Below are positions 33,801 to 35,915 of a stretch of 64,000 nt of DNA, one piece after another. Made by a program: the position numbers and the translations under genes. The DNA is from Protula sp. h YS-2021 (lineage: Eukaryota; Annelida; Polychaeta; Sabellida; Serpulidae), in NCBI GenBank assembly GCA_949752745.1, contig OX457027.1, positions 77,865,214 through 77,929,213 on the forward strand. The letters are read 5' to 3'. The first letter of the stretch is position 1. Every line of letters starts with the position of its first letter. The notes under the pieces were generated by a model. It saw nothing but the letters and a program-made list of their open reading frames with translations. It ran no database searches and was not told the origin of the DNA.

Positions 33801-35915
33801 ATCAAGACATTTTTGTGCGCAATTTTTAACCTGGTCTCATTGTTGCCAGCAATTTTATAAGGGTAAACTTAACTATGTCGACTATGAGTCGTAAGTAATT
33901 GCCTCTATAACTTCATTGGCAAAATTTTAAATGTTTTACACGTGCTTTTTTTATCGTAAAGTGTGTTTTGTATCACAGCGGTCAAATAAATTTATGATTT
34001 ATGAATTATCGATTGATAAAAAAAATAATGGAATAAATGAAAACGTAGTAAACACTTCAATTAATTCCATTTTGGCAATAAAAAATCAACTGATTTTTAT
34101 ATCTGAATCTGCTGTATCACCAAGTCAACGCATAATATCCCATAAAAAATATAATGCCCCTAATAGGATAAATTCTCTAATAGGATAAATTCATGTTCTA
34201 AACAATTCATTTTATTAACACCTGCAATTCTTTGAGGATACTAATAACCGAATTAATGATTCAAAAATGATTTTTAGTGGTATCAAGATTAAATTTATCA
34301 TATCAGAAAGTAATTCTTCATGCCATAAATACCGGTAATATACGGTGTACTTTCAGGTTACACGCGCGCTTGGAGGCTTAATCTCATTGACCCATCAGCG
34401 AAAAAAGTAGTAGCTTATCCCCTGCAATTCAGGTCGAAAGGGAGAATTAATTATTTTGTGAAGAGAGACGAAGGACGCCTCATCGAGCTGCTGCAGTCCC
34501 TCGTGAGAATTCAACCTCTTTTAATAATTGTATTTTAATCGATTAAACATCGTTTCATTAATAAATAAAATATTATTTTCTAATTTATTTTTGAAAAATT
34601 TGATATCGATGATTAATTAAAGGGAAGATGATGCAAAAGAACGTGATTTAATTAATTCTGATTAAGTGCTAAAACTTCTTTAAAAAGAAATCAAAGTGAC
34701 TTGTCATGGCGACCGTTTACGGTGAGCGATAACGCAAGGAGGTTGTTGTTTTTTTGTTTTTTTTTGTGATTAAGACGTCTTTACAACTTGGATTTTCCAA
34801 CGTCGATTCAACGTTGCGTCACAGACGTTGATTAGACGTCAGCTTCCAATTTTTGACCTTGATCCTTGATTCGTGCCCCATTTCTGGCCACTTTTGTGAT
34901 AAACAGGCGTTTTCAAATATTATGACCTTAGTTTGACCTTGATCTTTAAGGTCAGGTTAAAACAATTGCGGTGTCAGCTAGACCTTATTACGGCATATAG
35001 GTGTATCGAATTTGAAGCTCCTCCTGAGGCTAGGATGTATTTTCAGGATATCATTTTGAAACAAAAATAGCTCCGACTTCAATTTGACCTTGACGTTGTC
35101 GGTCAAGGTAAAAAAAACGGATTCGACGAGACCTTTTGATCCCCTGTCCGTGTGTCAGATTTCGTCTTCCTCCGGTATAGTGTTGGGGTAGTTTTCTGGA
35201 AACCAATGAAACGAAGAAAAAAAAAGTTTCCAAGTGAGAGTACCTGAAATACTGAATTTTGATAAGCTTTAGTTTTTTTTTTTGTTTTTTTTTTTAAGTT
35301 GGTGTTTGCGCCGTTGATTTTAATGGCAGCTTTGATTACACTGCTGAAAAACTTCTTTCCAGACATGTACAAGGTATGTAGAATGCCATTTTCCACTTTT
35401 ATTAGATAATTGTTGATATCAAGAATTACTTTTTAATTTCAAAAAATGCATTTTTTTATATCAAAAACTAATTTTTGTTCTCTGTAATTTTATTTTTGAT
35501 ATCTCTAAATGTGTTTCTGATTAATTTTTGGTATCTGTAATTATATTGTTTGATATCTCTAATGTTCTTTTTTCACTTTCTGATTACACCGAAGGAAATG
35601 CAGGAGTCCGGCAAGTCGATGTATATGTCCTCTAATTTCGCCCTCAGTGAACTTCTGTCTGGTTATAAACCGGGCGTCAAGGACAAACGGGAACATCCAA
35701 AGAAAACCGGACATGAAGGAGGCACGGGGGAGGCAGGATCTGGAGGAAAAACAGGAGAAAAGGAAGAAACAGAAAAGGAAAAAGAAGAAGAAATGGAAGG
35801 AAAAGCAGGAGAAAAAGAAGAAACAGAAAAGGAAACACAAGCAGAAATGAAACACCAGAACAAAAGCCAGAACAGAAAGGGCCGGCAAAAACGCAGAAGG
35901 CACTTCAAGTGGTAG
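9623..35915 (+). CDS. EMC7: ER membrane protein complex subunit 7 (EMC7) homologue, five coding exons
   Basis: EMC7 is a single-pass subunit of the ER membrane protein complex, which inserts tail-anchored and multipass proteins into the ER membrane; its lumenal part is a beta-sandwich. Coding exons are 9623-9816, 33610-33719, 34357-34502, 35299-35373 and 35595-35915. All junctions are GT-AG, phases match (2, 1, 0, 0), and the sum is 846 nt, giving 281 aa. The order fits the family: signal peptide, a strand region ending GGQHLGFLR, then SDGTFTVTNAPSGSYIVEV, then YPLQFRSKGRINYFVKRD, a hydrophobic helix (LVFAPLILMAALITLL), and a charged tail. Animal EMC7 is about 240 aa; the excess is a Lys/Glu/Gly/Thr-rich C-terminal tail ending KRRRHFKW. 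Intron 1 is 23.8 kb and contains a Polinton. Identification rests on remembered family sequence, but three separate exons match in order. Confidence 0.9.
9817..11078. other. EMC7 intron 1, part left of the Polinton
   Basis: AT-rich intronic sequence with no recognisable gene. It ends at the Polinton target-site duplication. Confidence 0.6.
11079..11084. repeat. Polinton target-site duplication, left (GTTTTA)
   Basis: The six bases GTTTTA directly abut the left terminus AGTAGTGTG. The same six bases abut the right terminus at 26589-26594. Six-base duplications are diagnostic of Polinton integrase. Confidence 0.93.
11119..11363. promoter_or_regulatory. CRE/ETS site cluster in left TIR
   Basis: Four palindromic CRE/ATF octamers TGACGTCA lie at 11119-11126, 11140-11147, 11301-11308 and 11312-11319. 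Between them is an 18-bp repeat, GTCTGGA(C/G)CGGAAGTGTT, with five good copies from about 11151 to 11240 and a degenerate sixth. It carries the ETS core CCGGAAGTG three times and GCGGAAGTG twice. A 13-bp repeat GTCTGGAGCGAAA follows three times (about 11325-11363). The motifs are seen directly; use as an enhancer is inferred from the known roles of CREB/ATF and ETS proteins. Confidence 0.7.
11861..11868 (+). promoter_or_regulatory. TATA box in left TIR
   Basis: TATAAAAG, in the context agtagtataaaagcatgagtg, is the mirror copy of the TATA box that faces the right-arm gene at 25772-25779. A similar block with another TATA box is repeated about 76 bp downstream, suggesting a local promoter duplication. 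Confidence 0.6.
11937..11944 (+). promoter_or_regulatory. TATA box of the polymerase gene
   Basis: TATAAAAG, in the context gtggtataaaaggaagagtg, lies about 61 nt before the polymerase ATG at 12005. That spacing recurs at other genes of this element. Confidence 0.7.
12005..15660 (+). pseudogene. polB: Protein-primed DNA polymerase B, broken by a frameshift/deletion
   Basis: The replicative polymerase of the element. N-terminal half (12005-14548, 847 codons): two C2H2-like zinc fingers (about residues 4-25 and 58-80); a block with DNKCFLWSVLAHLHP (about 252) and RHYCLL (about 347) that could be a papain-like fold; another Cys/His cluster; exonuclease motif I YADFE (about 424); an endonuclease VII-like CYIC...DHDH...RGAAHSQCN cluster (about 509-540); exonuclease II NLRSYDSHLI; exonuclease III YLKSDVLLLADVF; and polymerase motif A YLDANNLYGWAM (about 809). 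The C-terminal half (14551-15660, another frame) has motif B NSVFGKTMENV and motif C FSDTDSL. The first part stops at TAG 14546-14548 while the second frame resumes in bases overlapping it; I infer loss of a short non-triplet segment. No GT-AG intron fits. A TATA box drives it, and its stop codon lies in the next gene's TATA box. Confidence 0.93.
15654..15661 (+). promoter_or_regulatory. TATA box overlapping the polymerase stop codon
   Basis: TATATAAG contains the TAA stop of the polymerase (15658-15660). It lies about 55 nt before the next ATG at 15716, the usual TATA-to-ATG distance in this element. Confidence 0.65.
15716..16012 (+). CDS. PC4-like single-stranded DNA-binding protein (98 aa)
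   Basis: Residues about 42-98 match the C-terminal domain of transcription coactivator PC4/SUB1: WDGMLSLGNGKYIKIM, then GVVNIRKYLRDE, a charged turn, RPTKKGILLTIPEW and a terminal helix start. This is the beta-beta-beta-beta-alpha ssDNA-binding fold that dimerises. The first 40 residues are charged and probably disordered, as in cellular PC4. The ATG at 15716 lies about 55 nt after a TATA box nested in the polymerase stop. Likely roles are ssDNA protection during protein-primed replication or transcription control; this is inferred from fold and from the position beside the polymerase. It is the clearest member of a local paralogue set. Confidence 0.85.
   Translation: MKRSATTDMDTLADTVKDMNVKHPDTTIKKLKVEIAPTPQSWDGMLSLGNGKYIKIMKQSNEGVVNIRKYLRDEGTGKNRPTKKGILLTIPEWKMMKK
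16024..16033 (+). promoter_or_regulatory. TATA-like box
   Basis: AGATAAAAGG, about 41-50 nt before the ATG at 16074, at the same relative position as the better TATA boxes of neighbouring genes. Confidence 0.45.
16074..16448 (+). CDS. Divergent PC4-like protein (124 aa)
   Basis: The protein seems to have two halves. The first (VYLKVNERNEVMMGSRRISAYRFKPEVW) resembles one strand set plus helix. The second (LEVTVAEYDSKIRVTF, then YAQLIFFDIKNWRAVLRFLEAI) repeats the strands-then-'W..ll..l' helix pattern of PC4 domains. The same two-half layout recurs in the genes at 16514-16804, 16830-17090 and 24503-25160, so I regard them as paralogues. No catalytic motif is visible. The stop codon TAA lies inside the next gene's TATA sequence (gtataaaat). 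Confidence 0.6.
   Translation: MNALMLDDGVYLKVNERNEVMMGSRRISAYRFKPEVWKDFKNIPLEPGFKRRLENKLEVTVAEYDSKIRVTFCRNLLQDYPKDYKGVVPDTPYAQLIFFDIKNWRAVLRFLEAIQHPLFDIIRV
16443..16450 (+). promoter_or_regulatory. TATA box overlapping the upstream stop codon
   Basis: GTATAAAAT spans the TAA stop (16446-16448) of the preceding gene. A start site about 30 nt downstream would lie beyond the ATGs at 16454 and 16463, which favours the in-frame ATG at 16514. Confidence 0.55.
16514..16804 (+). CDS. Divergent PC4-like protein, second paralogue
   Basis: The open frame extends from an ATG at 16454 (116 aa), but that ATG is only about 4 nt from the TATA box. The ATG at 16514 (96 aa, beginning MRNLCDDIVLRHFGQ) is about 70 nt from it and matches the spacing of the other genes. 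The C-terminal half shows the PC4-like pattern LEVRVTENGLDVFVQF ... DIITLSTVEWNALLQAL. Either start leaves this half intact. Assignment is by pattern, not by a catalytic residue. Confidence 0.55.
   Translation: MRNLCDDIVLRHFGQYLVLSLDDQSVLKDHLDKLRMSGFLLVVSNELEVRVTENGLDVFVQFRQHDELTENYDIITLSTVEWNALLQALDWKEPDA
16830..17090 (+). CDS. Divergent PC4-like protein, third paralogue (start uncertain)
   Basis: The homologous part begins near 16784 (KNLTLEFKEEG) and continues through MRGTKSIEL and WTWIRVM to DVRYVSFHSIYK ... YINLDSNEWHALMNVL, closely paralleling the right-arm protein at 24503-25160 (DMRYVSFVRTS ... HINMNDGEWETLLQEM). No ATG precedes the first strand except one at 16707 inside the overlapping upstream gene. 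Either translation begins at the ATG at 16830 on a truncated domain, or the gene was fused to the upstream ORF and is separated by a frameshift near 16800. It ends just before a dense TGTAAATA repeat. Confidence 0.5.
   Translation: MRGTKSIELTQHIWTWIRVMDINEEGYELKLSEHETAKVIKFGDVRYVSFHSIYKHGCNVYDTYINLDSNEWHALMNVLKNECDCK
17093..17335 (+). repeat. TGTAAATA-rich repeat array in the convergent 3' region
   Basis: About sixteen copies of TGTAAATA occur in roughly 240 bp, arranged as tttgtaaatagtgtaaatag pairs with variants such as ctttgtagttaag. The array starts right after the last rightward ORF and precedes an AATAAA at about 17338. As RNA, UGUAAAUA fits the Pumilio-family consensus UGUANAUA. As DNA, GTAAATA fits forkhead sites. 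Which use, if any, is real is unknown. Confidence 0.75.
17336..17507. terminator. Convergent polyadenylation region with AT-rich repeats
   Basis: AATAAA at about 17338 serves the rightward genes; TTTATT at about 17371 (AATAAA on the minus strand) serves the leftward block. The phrases aacttaactaatataacaac (several copies, 17380-17440) and aacattaataaaacaacaac (17470-17510) form short tandem repeats. Confidence 0.5.
17508..17945 (-). CDS. Adenain-like cysteine protease (145 aa)
   Basis: Maturation protease of the adenovirus/Polinton Ulp1-like family. The catalytic set is visible: His50 in GEHWVAVYY, an acidic residue (about Asp65) in EYFDSYG, Gln92 in LQTPISSS (oxyanion hole) and Cys99 in SSSCGFYCVYYI. 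The ATG at 17945 overlaps the major capsid stop codon as ATGA. It is the last gene of the leftward structural block. The expected role is cleavage of capsid and core precursors during particle assembly. The frame is intact; the length is on the short side for the family. Confidence 0.92.
   Translation of the reverse strand: MNTKQIDAILSHDVMTKDLFQGVFAMDQLPSLQRGAYVINTDDQDEPGEHWVAVYYDKDPAEYFDSYGLFPLDNRLDMFLRNDYMYNSISLQTPISSSCGFYCVYYILHRARGQSMFDIVNILKRKDGDFIVKDFVYRHYKPLFY
17942..19312 (-). pseudogene. Hexon-like major capsid protein, two in-frame nonsense codons
   Basis: A single reading frame gives about 455 codons of a double-jelly-roll major capsid protein. The middle (19039-18152) is open, with IELFLNDRLVSHSNNTHGY, GLRIDLFEQDRYLPNGISL, MKSPAKIIITRKECKVL and YDFKHFDLDYMQLYTDG, wording typical of Polinton capsids. 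The frame is interrupted by TAG at 19127-19129 and TGA at 18152-18154; capsid-like sequence continues beyond both. The final TGA (17944-17942) overlaps the protease ATG. No ATG is visible at the 5' end, which runs into an 11-base A run on this strand next to the upstream gene, so the start may also be lost. It cannot encode a full capsid protein as it stands. Confidence 0.88.
19327..19683 (-). CDS. Small basic amphipathic protein (118 aa), possible minor virion/core protein
   Basis: The ATG at 19683 overlaps the penton stop (ATGA). After a short N-terminal region (HDPSAYRNHFLRQVGGELPGF) comes a Gly/Ala/Ile/Lys-rich amphipathic segment (GDGIGSILGSLARKAIPLL, then KKAAKNVAKDV) and a strongly basic tail (PTKRARRRKTARR). 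This matches the small lysine/arginine-rich proteins next to the capsid genes of Polintons and adintoviruses, compared with adenovirus pVI or core proteins. A 15-bp tandem duplication repeats RVFGE near residues 80-90. Membrane or DNA binding in the virion is inferred. Confidence 0.65.
   Translation of the reverse strand: MKAYTHDPSAYRNHFLRQVGGELPGFKGARIQYGDGIGSILGSLARKAIPLLKAGAKIVAPHLKKAAKNVAKDVTGRVAERVFGERVFGEQKRVQPTKRARRRKTARRITSKYRKDIF
19680..20438 (-). CDS. Penton-like minor capsid protein (252 aa)
   Basis: The start (FYITLPSNAS, YRNNKASNYQIRMPRTIYL, YEVALAEIQYPHTW) is characteristic of the Polinton minor capsid protein, a single jelly roll that forms the vertex pentamers. The rest is beta-rich, with AGLAEILGFIPDQWY and a C-terminal GKVICKLHFRPK. 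The ORF is intact with its ATG at 20438. It overlaps the downstream basic protein by ATGA and follows the 69-aa gene with an 8-nt gap. It sits where the penton gene is usual, upstream of the major capsid gene. Confidence 0.87.
   Translation of the reverse strand: MESTSFYITLPSNASMTYYRNNKASNYQIRMPRTIYLNGKYEVALAEIQYPHTWTTMRQGMDYSIQYRQELFDDPILSTLDIPYGYYRTIQELCEAVNEEATNALKLTEAIRIKYDKIRRRVFLFLDYGYEVSFSAGLAEILGFIPDQWYTETCTADHKADVKQGFYTLYVYCSICEPQVVGDYYVPLLRSVGIQGHDGDIIMKTYGEPHYVSVNTSKFDMIEMNIKDDTGHNVPFQTGKVICKLHFRPKAI
20447..20656 (-). CDS. Small cysteine-rich protein, unknown function (69 aa)
   Basis: I do not recognise it. It begins MGKFLTWLKELCCCSQ, with a glycine at position 2 and three adjacent cysteines, so lipid modification is possible. 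It also has TSACCEG and a C-terminal region rich in Arg and Tyr. It overlaps the end of the upstream 190-aa gene by 16 nt and lies in the structural block. Confidence 0.55.
   Translation of the reverse strand: MGKFLTWLKELCCCSQEDKPTISVKIRCTSACCEGEIKDHVNEDEIWHTWLNDARYREVYRQRQRTYTI
20641..21213 (-). CDS. Unrecognised Polinton protein (190 aa)
   Basis: The ATG at 21213 overlaps the stop of the upstream 108-aa gene (ATGA). The N-terminal part is a charged helix (VLIPEYEYKMLLEKKNDIKT), then a Ser/Pro-rich linker. The C-terminal half contains FLSHFQPIYRGKITQLLAEL, ELVLKTGDIIANSNMVDLM and YGWHPFIQEI. I recall similar proteins in invertebrate Polintons, where they usually have no assigned function. 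Its place between core-like and capsid genes suggests a virion or assembly role. No catalytic motif is seen. Confidence 0.65.
   Translation of the reverse strand: MKHTMKMVLIPEYEYKMLLEKKNDIKTKVNKLLCGKRTREKAIEMSQLLGRHLRASQSRQQKPSSSSSPPEKSEKLFLSHFQPIYRGKITQLLAELKKYGTTWSEKNELVLKTGDIIANSNMVDLMKEALVATRRKERAIPPYGWHPFIQEIVDANIPKTMFSKKTTRDDITTEMKQRQQRQFPEGWENF
21210..21536 (-). CDS. Basic protein with hydrophobic C-terminus (108 aa), possibly core/membrane-active
   Basis: The N-terminal two thirds are strongly basic (GPKRRKSLL, SKRFKEFKRERH, KKISLRRKKKL). The end is a short hydrophobic segment, NQKGGFIGVIARLALPLLAK, of a kind common in small proteins of Polintons and adintoviruses. It overlaps the ATPase stop by 8 nt (ATGTCTAA) and the downstream gene by ATGA. 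DNA condensation or membrane interaction is likely but inferred. Confidence 0.6.
   Translation of the reverse strand: MSKRIRANQPFLHLLARSGPKRRKSLLQQATKEELTSLFEICLNILQGHLPLSSKRFKEFKRERHTLRTLADKKISLRRKKKLINQKGGFIGVIARLALPLLAKLLLK
21529..22188 (-). CDS. FtsK/HerA-type genome-packaging ATPase (219 aa)
   Basis: The A32-like packaging motor of Polintons. Walker A is GPTGSGKTS (residues 11-19) and Walker B is NLLIIDDL (Asp79, Asp80). The family's third motif is in the region around VHNLFHHGKEMRNISLNTHY, with FKNPRDS after it. The ATG at 22188 overlaps the integrase stop as ATGA; the frame extends nine codons further upstream without an ATG. The length of about 220 aa is normal for the family, and the gene is intact. 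Confidence 0.93.
   Translation of the reverse strand: MKHPFTCLVSGPTGSGKTSLVKEILEQKLIQPSPKSILWLYAADQPLYKGMKGVEFYQGIPDDIEERFNPKKPNLLIIDDLMTKCHSDERMTRLFSVSSSHQNLSIIFIVHNLFHHGKEMRNISLNTHYIILFKNPRDSQQISTLARQMYPGRSQFLIEAYQDATSKPHGYLFIDLKPKTNDQLRIRTGILPKDTHYVYIDKAVYEQEPTHLTIRSQDV
22185..23288 (-). CDS. Retrovirus-like integrase with C-terminal chromodomain (367 aa)
   Basis: Inserts the element's DNA into host chromatin and makes the 6-bp target duplication. The DDE triad is Asp80 (WDIDLADM), Asp142 (LRSDKGTEF) and Glu176 (NFAERVIRTLKG). An SH3-like region (FNIGDHVRISH) follows, and residues about 325-367 are a chromodomain (YRIEKVL, KWLGW, NSWV) with aromatic cage candidates. I chose the ATG at 23288; the frame continues upstream into the TATA region without an ATG. 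The TATA box at 23334-23321 is about 46 nt away. It is the first gene of the overlapping leftward block and is intact. Confidence 0.95.
   Translation of the reverse strand: MSTWKDYLTNIYFKPGQPGAFAGPYKLYHILRKHNQPVTHSQVKKWLQDQDAFSLLQPVKYRFKRQRVITRGIDDMWDIDLADMGNIAPYNDDIRFLLIVIDVFSKYVWVQPIPNKSHTSVIQAFQKIFHDTRRRPRTLRSDKGTEFKNRWVKAFLKKEGIHAYTTKNETKANFAERVIRTLKGMMYRYFLHNQTYRYLDILPDLVYNYNHRPHGSLPNKYAPAEIRKDNESKVWKYMYVDKLKLKPKKKKKYQFNIGDHVRISHIKYEFQRDYHIKWTQEVFIVTHRCKKQGIHLYRVKDFLDEDIDGHFYEEELQKVTKDIESIYRIEKVLKTRKRRGGVKELFVKWLGWPNKFNSWVKETDIQQ
23321..23334 (-). promoter_or_regulatory. TATA box of the integrase/structural block
   Basis: On the minus strand the sequence is TATAAAATAAAAG, 46 nt before the integrase ATG. 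No comparable TATA box was seen inside the following overlapping genes. Confidence 0.6.
23335..23415. repeat. Short AT-rich repeat between integrase and the next gene
   Basis: Imperfect repeats of aactaacatgtatttata follow the stop codon of the 110-aa gene and resemble the repeats downstream of the protease (17380-17510). Confidence 0.45.
23416..23748 (-). CDS. Unknown cysteine/histidine-rich protein (110 aa)
   Basis: I do not recognise it. I use the ATG at 23748 (MADMTLRQY); the frame extends nine codons upstream without an ATG. A Cys/His cluster, CPACQHEECSEHTCHAAC, is followed by YTYWNEAKYYIHLDKVL and an acidic helical end, so zinc binding is plausible. It belongs to the leftward right-arm genes between integrase and the right TIR. 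A 46-bp tandem repeat lies just upstream and may be part of its promoter. Confidence 0.5.
   Translation of the reverse strand: MADMTLRQYIVQKAYCEEMLSAVKKFAYLVCPACQHEECSEHTCHAACVYTYWNEAKYYIHLDKVLENANQRCEKYGVDAITLDELSHWLVFIEDQWSPVIHTIVSILDL
23771..23885. repeat. 46-bp tandem repeat
   Basis: Two nearly identical 46-bp units (23771-23816 and 23817-23862, starting agcacaagtctgtcagg) are followed by a partial third. They lie immediately upstream of the leftward 110-aa gene. Confidence 0.8.
23988..24478 (-). CDS. Unknown acidic protein with probable 158-nt intron (110 aa spliced)
   Basis: The first exon (24478-24170, 103 codons) ends TATCAG|GTAAGA, a near-perfect donor in phase 0. An acceptor TTTTATTACAG|GAAG lies at 24013-24012 and leads to GAAGAAACCGACATGTCAG and a stop (24011-23988), adding EETDMSE. 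Unspliced, the frame would end after 14 further codons at 24125. The protein is helical (LDAFWDVVHHSLDVIELHSRFL) and ends in glutamates; no family is recognised. The upstream stop TAA lies inside a TATA-like AAGTAAAAGC only about 22 nt before this ATG, so an internal Met13 start (24442) is also possible. Confidence 0.55.
24503..25160 (-). CDS. PC4-like protein with C-terminal zinc-binding domain; 5' frame disturbed
   Basis: Two PC4-like halves (LTITVEHGEYGPFLRITRG..., then FKLYLTQTKWLEVISY, DMRYVSFVRTS, HINMNDGEWETLLQEM) are followed by CEECHDK and a Cys/His-rich domain (CDYCGACGY, HCHCHMYNCKLC, CGKCG), probably two zinc ribbons. The main frame (24503-25234) has no ATG before the first strand. 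An ATG in excellent Kozak context (GCAGCCATGGAG) at 25160 is one frame off and stops after 17 codons in a GCAGCGCAGC-rich stretch. I infer slippage in that repeat, or use of a non-ATG start. TATAAAAG lies at 25245-25238. Confidence 0.6.
25238..25245 (-). promoter_or_regulatory. TATA box overlapping the upstream stop codon
   Basis: TATAAAAG on the minus strand contains the TAA stop (25243-25241) of the 172-codon upstream gene. It is about 80 nt before the ATG at 25160. Confidence 0.65.
25241..25759 (-). CDS. Unknown right-arm protein (155-172 aa)
   Basis: I do not recognise it. The first ATG (25759) is within the TIR and only about 13 nt after the TATA box, so transcripts may begin near or after it. 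The in-frame ATG at 25708 (MSALLLDRC, 155 aa) is about 70 nt from TATA, like other genes here. The sequence has aromatic/acidic helices (FEWDWMQQVKNLHLHWEAV) and a hydrophobic segment (VELMLVVAARIILLYDD) that might be a buried helix or a weak membrane segment. It is the outermost right-arm gene, driven from the TIR, the usual place of early genes in adenovirus-like genomes. Confidence 0.55.
   Translation of the reverse strand: MSTSQLVIHCVTRKDFTMSALLLDRCMTMDDVFKVNYTNYLFSKLPTFEWDWMQQVKNLHLHWEAVGKTIPSDFIDSFLRDCEDLHILSTYNIDLTFIISTYDIDSAFINANTIWAVELMLVVAARIILLYDDDVPLTTNVSDLVRFNHGRVEVNSNVCKKFEKLDSATSWV
25772..25779 (-). promoter_or_regulatory. TATA box in right TIR
   Basis: TATAAAAG on the minus strand, the mirror of 11861-11868. 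It directs transcription into the right arm. Confidence 0.65.
25888..26220. repeat. Four ~88-bp tandem units with palindrome and poly-G
   Basis: Units start at 25888, 25976, 26066 and 26152. Each holds TTCAGAATCGTCTGAA (6-bp arms TTCAGA/TCTGAA around a 4-nt centre), AT-rich gataaatatgcaaaaatcac, a run of about 13-18 G and GTCGACC. One unit occurs in inverted orientation in the left TIR (about 11450-11545). The layout resembles iterons next to a possible G-quadruplex, but function is unknown. Confidence 0.85.
26328..26554. promoter_or_regulatory. CRE/ETS site cluster in right TIR
   Basis: Mirror of the left cluster: TGACGTCA at 26354-26361, 26365-26372, 26526-26533 and 26547-26554, with the 18-bp CACTTCCGGTCCAGACAA-type repeats between. 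Frames read through this repeat encode artefactual PDNTS-type strings. Confidence 0.7.
26589..26594. repeat. Polinton target-site duplication, right (GTTTTA)
   Basis: Identical to 11079-11084 and directly adjacent to the right terminus. Confidence 0.93.
26595..28081. other. EMC7 intron 1, AT-rich, nothing recognised
   Basis: No conserved reading frame or clear repeat boundary is visible. Confidence 0.5.
28082..28590 (-). mobile_element. Helitron-like element, family 1, copy A
   Basis: Inverted copy of the element at 29716-30233. It begins ATTAACACTTGACAAGCC (28590 leftward). Near its other end it has the subterminal mirror TTGTCAAGTGTTTAA, a hairpin (ATTTCGCTAGCGGAAT, about 28108-28093), then GAGCTT and CTCGT, one base off the CTRRT consensus. 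There is no transposition gene. The short frame with MGPTTMKLGTYEELD is shared sequence, not a gene. Confidence 0.65.
28704..29092. mobile_element. MITE-like element with CCCATG-motif interior
   Basis: The termini are CCCGGTAAGCACA and TGTGCTTACTGGG (13-bp inverted repeat, one mismatch). The ~390-bp interior is almost entirely words such as cccatg, catggg and aatccca, forming many local hairpins, for example CCCATGCA...TGCATGGG. No target duplication was certain. Confidence 0.6.
29093..29715. other. Intronic spacer, nothing recognised
   Basis: Unique-looking intronic DNA between the MITE-like element and the second family-1 Helitron copy. Confidence 0.4.
29716..30233 (+). mobile_element. Helitron-like element, family 1, copy B
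   Basis: Starts ATTAACACTTGACAAGCC and has the subterminal mirror TTGTCAAGTGTTTAA. It ends with a hairpin (ATTTCGCTAGCGGAAT, 30208-30223), GAGCTT and CTAGT (30229-30233) followed by T. It is non-autonomous, of the Helentron-associated (HINE) kind with subterminal inverted repeats. Confidence 0.7.
30234..33609. other. EMC7 intron 1, repeat-rich with poly-G/poly-C tracts
   Basis: No exon was found. Long G or C runs occur near 31337-31354, 31535, 31675, 32464-32478 and 33187-33198. A ~105-bp sequence at 31138-31245 (tctccaaattggcatttcgg ... cacataattgataaa) recurs at 32800-32905. Part of 31380-31500 has an inverted, diverged relative at about 43740-43970. Confidence 0.55.
33610..33719 (+). CDS. 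EMC7: EMC7 exon 2
   Basis: The acceptor GTTTTGTTTTAG precedes the exon; the donor is GGAAATG|GTAAAT (phase 1). It encodes SDGTFTVTNAPSGSYIVEV and FESVRVEIKGN, the most conserved EMC7 stretch (DG-F-V, PSGSY-VEV, RVDI in relatives). Confidence 0.9.
33720..34356. other. EMC7 intron 2
   Basis: 637-nt GT-AG intron, AT-rich; ends tactttcag. The 85-codon frame inside it has no family resemblance. Confidence 0.8.
34357..34502 (+). CDS. EMC7: EMC7 exon 3
   Basis: Completes the split glycine codon, then encodes YTRAWRLNLID, VVAYPLQFRSKGRINYFVKR and LIELLQSL. It aligns with the YPLQ-K-----YF-KRE part of EMC7. It ends CTC|GTGAGA in phase 0. Confidence 0.85.
34503..35298. other. EMC7 intron 3 with old repeat sequence
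   Basis: GT-AG intron ending in a long T-rich tract and aag. About 34,850-35,120 contains several 'tgaccttga' and 'ggtcaaggta' phrases like those in the repeats at 47.2-47.8 kb, and acgtcgatt-type phrases are also present. Confidence 0.7.
35299..35373 (+). CDS. EMC7: EMC7 exon 4 (transmembrane helix)
   Basis: 25 codons, phase 0 at both ends, donor AAG|GTATGT. It encodes LVFAPLILMAALITLLKNFF, the single membrane helix, and ends PDMYK, comparable to the conserved DPDM after the helix in relatives. Confidence 0.88.
35374..35594. other. EMC7 intron 4
   Basis: 221-nt GT-AG intron, T-rich, ending accgaag. Confidence 0.75.
35595..35915 (+). CDS. EMC7: EMC7 exon 5 (cytosolic tail)
   Basis: Opens EMQESGKSMYMSSN, matching the family's helix after the membrane segment. 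It continues with a ~70-residue Lys/Glu/Gly/Thr-rich repeat tail (GEKEETEKE-type units) and ends KRRRHFKW before TAG at 35913-35915. The tail differs from the Ser/Gly-rich tail known in vertebrates. Confidence 0.85.
   Translation, partial: EMQESGKSMYMSSNFALSELLSGYKPGVKDKREHPKKTGHEGGTGEAGSGGKTGEKEETEKEKEEEMEGKAGEKEETEKETQAEMKHQNKSQNRKGRQKRRRHFKW

Noticed and set aside
35559..35908. Minus-strand frames rich in Phe/Ser/Cys opposite EMC7 exon 5
   Set aside because: Antisense of the Lys/Glu-rich tail; the plus strand has splice sites and family similarity.
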